Of a stretch of DNA of 64,000 nucleotides, positions 61,193-64,000 are shown in pieces (the first letter of the stretch is position 1; each line of letters begins with the position of its first letter). The position numbers were made by a program, and so were the translations under genes. This DNA is from Niallia circulans (GTDB taxonomy: Bacteria > Bacillota > Bacilli > Bacillales > Cytobacillaceae), in assembly GCF_003726095.1 (NCBI RefSeq), contig NZ_CP026031.1, forward strand, positions 1,240,001 through 1,304,000. Direction: 5' to 3'. The notes beneath the pieces are model-generated. The model was not told the origin of the DNA and made no database searches. It saw only the letters and a program-made list of their open reading frames with translations.

Positions 61193-61711
61193 TTATTTCG
61201 TATACTTATTAGCATAGGATGAAGCAACAAATGAATCAGGCTTAATTTTTGGTTCGATACCTATTGACTCCATTCTTGCTACCATTTCATTGACAAATTC
61301 TCTTGTTTTATTTCTTCTGCCTGCTCCAATATCTATATGTCCCTCTATCGAGAAAGTTGCTCCTTGATAAACAAAGGGGAGGACAACATCAATTAGTTGG
61401 TTTTTCCTATCCTCTGTGAACAGACTAACTACCTCTTCTGTAAGTGTTGTCTCATAGGAGATTTTCTCATGAAGTCTTAGAATCTTCCTTGGTATGATCA
61501 CTTTTCTAATACATGCCCAAGCACCTTTTCCTTTATTCATAATGACTATTCCTGTAATAAACTTCGTATGTTTGGAATGCACTTGTGAATCTGTACCAAT
61601 CATTAATTGATAATTTCCCGAAGGACTTCTAGACATAAAAGCAAGGATACGCTGAAAAACGATATCAAAGGTCATATTTTTCTCTTGTAAGTTTTGAAAA
61701 GTCATTTCCAT
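61193..61711 (-). CDS. ykuK: YkuK-type ribonuclease H-like protein (DUF458)
   Basis: A 172-aa protein matching B. subtilis YkuK in length and sequence. It shows FDIVFQRILAFMSRSPSGNY, LMIGTDSQVHSKHTKF (acidic residues of an RNase H-like fold), EGHIDIGAGRRNKTREFV and KIKPDSFVASSYANKYTK. Function unproven. The start at 61711 (or 61705) is chosen by family length. The longer frame from 61789 lacks homology in its extra residues and has no ribosome binding site. Confidence 0.9.
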   Translation of the reverse strand: MEMTFQNLQEKNMTFDIVFQRILAFMSRSPSGNYQLMIGTDSQVHSKHTKFITGIVIMNKGKGAWACIRKVIIPRKILRLHEKISYETTLTEEVVSLFTEDRKNQLIDVVLPFVYQGATFSIEGHIDIGAGRRNKTREFVNEMVARMESIGIEPKIKPDSFVASSYANKYTK

Positions 61712-61968
61712 ATGCCTGTCTAACTCCACAAAGAATCCCTCCGTATAAACGTTATTTCCACCACTTTTATAACATTGTATGATAATCAAATGGATTTATC
61801 CCTGTAACTAAATTTGTATTATCGTATACAAAGAATACTGAATTGGTGTAAAAAATGGTCTTTATTTAGATGAACATAATAATGAGTTTTATAATAAAAA
61901 ATGGAATTAAACTGAAACTTAATTTCTTCTTATCCGTCTAATCATTAACAAAACGCAGGAGGAAAAAA

Positions 61969-62868
61969 ATGAAAAAATTTCTAATTATATTTAATTGGTC
62001 GTTATTATTTCTATTATTATTAACTGGATGCTCACAAAATTCCGAAGATAAAGCAGCTGATAGCAGAGATTATGAAAAGGCTGATTCCAATGTCATCGAT
62101 GCCCAGAATGAAATAGGAGAACTACCCGCAACAGATAGTAAAACGGTAAAAGAAAATAACGGTCAAGCAATTAGTAATAATGACCGATTAGTTATTTATA
62201 ATGGGAATCTATCCTTAAAGGTGAAAGACTATCACAACGTAGAGAAGCATATCCAATCAAAAGCAGCAGAGCTAGGCGGGTATATAGTGGAATCATCCAT
62301 TCATGATAGTGGTACTGATTATATAAACGGAACTATTATCGTAAAAATACCTCAAAAGCATTTCCAAACTTACCTAAACGATATCGAAAAGAAAAGTATA
62401 AAGGTTACAGAGAAGAGTATCACCGGCAACGATGTGACTGAAGAATATGTGGATTTGCAATCACGGCTAAAAGCTAAGGAAGCAGTGGAAAAAAGGCTAC
62501 TAGCTTTAATGGAACAAGCAGAAAAAACAGAAGACCTTCTTAAAATTTCAAATGATCTTGCAACTGTGCAGGCAGAAAAAGAACAAATATTAGGTAGAAT
62601 GAAATACTTAAAAAATAACGTAGACTATTCGACTGTCACGATCCAACTGGAAGAAGAGTTAGTAAAAGTGGGTTCTATTCAAGATAAAGAGTCTTTAAAT
62701 ACATGGGAAAAAGCAAAAAGTCAATTCGTGAGCACGATTAACGGGTTAATTTCCTTCCTTTCAAGTGTCATCGTGATGATTGTTGGATTATCACCAATTT
62801 TAATTCCTGTTGTAGTTATTGTAATAGCTTGGATTATATATAGAAAAAAGAAAAACAGGTCAGAGTAA
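61969..62868 (+). CDS. DUF4349 lipoprotein
   Basis: A 299-aa membrane-attached protein. It has a lipoprotein signal (LLTGC, Cys21), a polar linker (25-75), a DUF4349 domain (about 75-240) starting RLVIYNGNLSLKV, containing a long coiled coil (QSRLKAKEAVEKRLLALMEQ) and VDYSTVTIQLEE, and a C-terminal transmembrane helix with KKKNRSE tail. Family function is unknown; the arrangement of lipid anchor plus TM and coiled coil suggests an envelope-stress or sensor role. RBS GCAGGAGG. Confidence 0.9.
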   Translation: MKKFLIIFNWSLLFLLLLTGCSQNSEDKAADSRDYEKADSNVIDAQNEIGELPATDSKTVKENNGQAISNNDRLVIYNGNLSLKVKDYHNVEKHIQSKAAELGGYIVESSIHDSGTDYINGTIIVKIPQKHFQTYLNDIEKKSIKVTEKSITGNDVTEEYVDLQSRLKAKEAVEKRLLALMEQAEKTEDLLKISNDLATVQAEKEQILGRMKYLKNNVDYSTVTIQLEEELVKVGSIQDKESLNTWEKAKSQFVSTINGLISFLSSVIVMIVGLSPILIPVVVIVIAWIIYRKKKNRSE

Positions 62869-62968
62869 TTTTATCGTGGCTATGCTATAATGGAATTAAA
62901 TTCCTCCAGTGGGAGTTTAATCTATTAATATCATCACATTCATATTTATTAAGGAGTGGCTAAAGAAA

Positions 62969-63496
62969 TTGAAATCAGCTGATCAATATCTTATCCGCCA
63001 TGCGAAACTAGAAGATGCAGAAGCAATTTTTGCTATTCAGCAATCTGTGATTGCCGAAGAAGATTATCTGATAACTACTATCGAAGAGTTTAATCAAACA
63101 CTGGAAGATCAACAGGCATGGGTCGCTAAAATTTTGCATCATAATGAGAGAGAAACTATCCTAATTGCGGAAGAAACCAATAAAGTAATTGGCTTTATTG
63201 TCTTTCAAACAAAAAATAGACAAAGACTTAATCACACAGGATCACTTGGGATGATGATAAGTAAAAAGCATAGAAGTAAAGGAATAGGAAAATTACTTAT
63301 AAAAGCACTACTAGCATGGGCCAAAGAAAACCCGCTGATTGAAAAAGTTAGCTTAGGTGTTTTCTCAACAAATACTAGGGCTATTTCTTTATATACTTGT
63401 ATGGGATTTATAGAAGAAGGTCGTAAAATAAAAGAAATCAAACTGTCAGAAAATGAATATATAGATGATATTTTAATGTATAAAATGGTGATCTAA
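62969..63496 (+). CDS. GNAT-family N-acetyltransferase
   Basis: A 175-aa acetyltransferase with the acetyl-CoA-binding loop SKKHRSKGIGKLLIKALLAW and the C-terminal VSLGVFSTNTRAISLYTCMGF that is characteristic of the fold. The start is TTG (62969) behind AAGGAGTGG. The substrate (protein N-terminus, small molecule or antibiotic) cannot be told. Confidence 0.9.
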   Translation: MKSADQYLIRHAKLEDAEAIFAIQQSVIAEEDYLITTIEEFNQTLEDQQAWVAKILHHNERETILIAEETNKVIGFIVFQTKNRQRLNHTGSLGMMISKKHRSKGIGKLLIKALLAWAKENPLIEKVSLGVFSTNTRAISLYTCMGFIEEGRKIKEIKLSENEYIDDILMYKMVI

Positions 63497-63537
63497 ATAG
63501 AACCAACTAATTTTTAAAGAGAAAAGAGGGAAGCAAT

Positions 63538-64000
63538 ATTAATAAGAAATCAGCTTTTCAAAGAGAGCTAAAGTCGTGGATTATTGCACTTATTTGCGCA
63601 TTACTATTTGTGTTTATTTGCCGTAACTTTATTTTTGCCCCTGTTAAGGTAATAGGACAATCCATGCAGCCAACATATGAAAATCAAGATAGAGTGATTG
63701 TCTCTAAAGTTGGCCAAATCAAGCATTTTGATACCATCGTCTTTCATTCACCAATAGAAAAAGAAGATTATATAAAAAGAGTAATCGGCTTACCTGATGA
63801 TACGATTGAAATTTATGATGATACACTTTATATTAATGGCGAAAAATATGACGAACCATATCTTCAAGAGAAAAAGAAGCATTTACTTCCTAATCAGAGA
63901 TTGACGGAAAATCTTAAAGTTACAGTACCTAAGGGGCATCTATTTGTATTAGGGGATAATAGGCAAAATAGTATGGATAGTAGACAGCTTGGTTGTATAT
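63538..64000 (+). CDS. Signal peptidase I, 5' part, with ATT start codon
   Basis: Type I signal peptidase removing Sec signal peptides at the outer membrane face; the right edge cuts the gene. One N-terminal transmembrane segment (about 14-33) is followed by the catalytic Ser42 (GQSMQPT), Lys80 (YIKRVIGLP) and the conserved GDNRQNSMDSRQ. Between the in-frame stop at 63508 and the conserved region there is no ATG, GTG or TTG. ATT at 63538 is 7 bases after AGAGGG (63525-63530) and gives the natural length, (M)NKKSAFQRELKSW. An initiation codon of this kind is rare, so mutation of the start is the alternative. Confidence 0.9.
   Translation, partial: MNKKSAFQRELKSWIIALICALLFVFICRNFIFAPVKVIGQSMQPTYENQDRVIVSKVGQIKHFDTIVFHSPIEKEDYIKRVIGLPDDTIEIYDDTLYINGEKYDEPYLQEKKKHLLPNQRLTENLKVTVPKGHLFVLGDNRQNSMDSRQLGCI

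Overview
The window is low-GC Firmicutes chromosome of Bacillus type (Bacillaceae, in the broad Bacillus/Niallia/Cytobacillus range). Supporting signs are Bacillus-style gene sets (odhAB, gltC-gltAB, pucABCDE order, ykpA, ylbC, ykuK, ydjO, yocH-like, YjcZ sporulation peptides), strong AGGAGG ribosome binding sites, TTG/GTG starts and sigma-K-like promoters. No rRNA, tRNA, prophage, insertion sequence or CRISPR array was seen. The window opens inside odhA and closes inside a signal peptidase I gene.

Layout. 1-5.4 kb: end of odhA, odhB, a decayed gamma-glutamylcyclotransferase, two small genes, a crcB fluoride-channel pair, and (minus strand) a yidC insertase behind a 98-aa leader ORF that looks like the MifM arrest-peptide sensor. 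5.7-8.6 kb: NAD salvage operon pncA-pncB-nadE. 8.7-12.1 kb: a Pro/Cys-rich putative spore peptide, then pflB-pflA with a perfect FNR-type site. 12.6-20 kb: a flippase-only MprF relative, a D,D-carboxypeptidase, a Bacillus dispersed repeat, the ABC-F protein YkpA, a formate/nitrite channel with an FNR-like site, a ZIP transporter, and a sporulation cluster with two YjcZ peptides. 20-28.6 kb: recQ split by a -1 frameshift at A_AAA_AAC, an AlaX-type editing protein, ydjO, a two-PAS histidine kinase, a LysM/3D cell-wall protein, a coiled-coil protein and a small HTH regulator.

28.9-36.4 kb: purine catabolism operon (xdhC-pucB-pucC-pucD-pucE-uraD-uraH-allantoinase) behind a TnrA/GlnR-like box. xdhC is frameshifted and no uricase is present in the window. 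36.5-37.15 kb: twelve tandem 52-bp units in a layered 104/208-bp arrangement. 37.2-42 kb: purT with PurR-like boxes, an OFA-family transporter, an AEC transporter and a YlbC-like CAP protein. 42.3-48 kb: small proteins, ilvE, a Cof-type phosphatase, an IDEAL protein and oligoendopeptidase F. 47.9-55 kb: gltC divergent from gltA-gltB. 55.3-64 kb: HD-domain protein, UPF1-like helicase, two cyclophilins, a short-chain dehydrogenase, a TerC-family protein, YkuK, a DUF4349 lipoprotein, a GNAT acetyltransferase, and a signal peptidase whose only fitting start codon is ATT.

Connections. Pyruvate formate-lyase, the formate channel, the OFA transporter and formate-using PurT form a plausible formate economy, with FNR-like sites at both the pfl and channel promoters. 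The puc operon, gltAB and odhAB tie into nitrogen/2-oxoglutarate balance. The most notable regulatory device is the leader ORF upstream of yidC. Its last codons are complementary to the yidC Shine-Dalgarno sequence, as expected for translation-arrest control of a back-up insertase. Three loci (2.4 kb, recQ, xdhC) carry single-base -1 shifts, two or three of them in homopolymers. These may be real decay, programmed shifting (recQ only) or sequencing errors.
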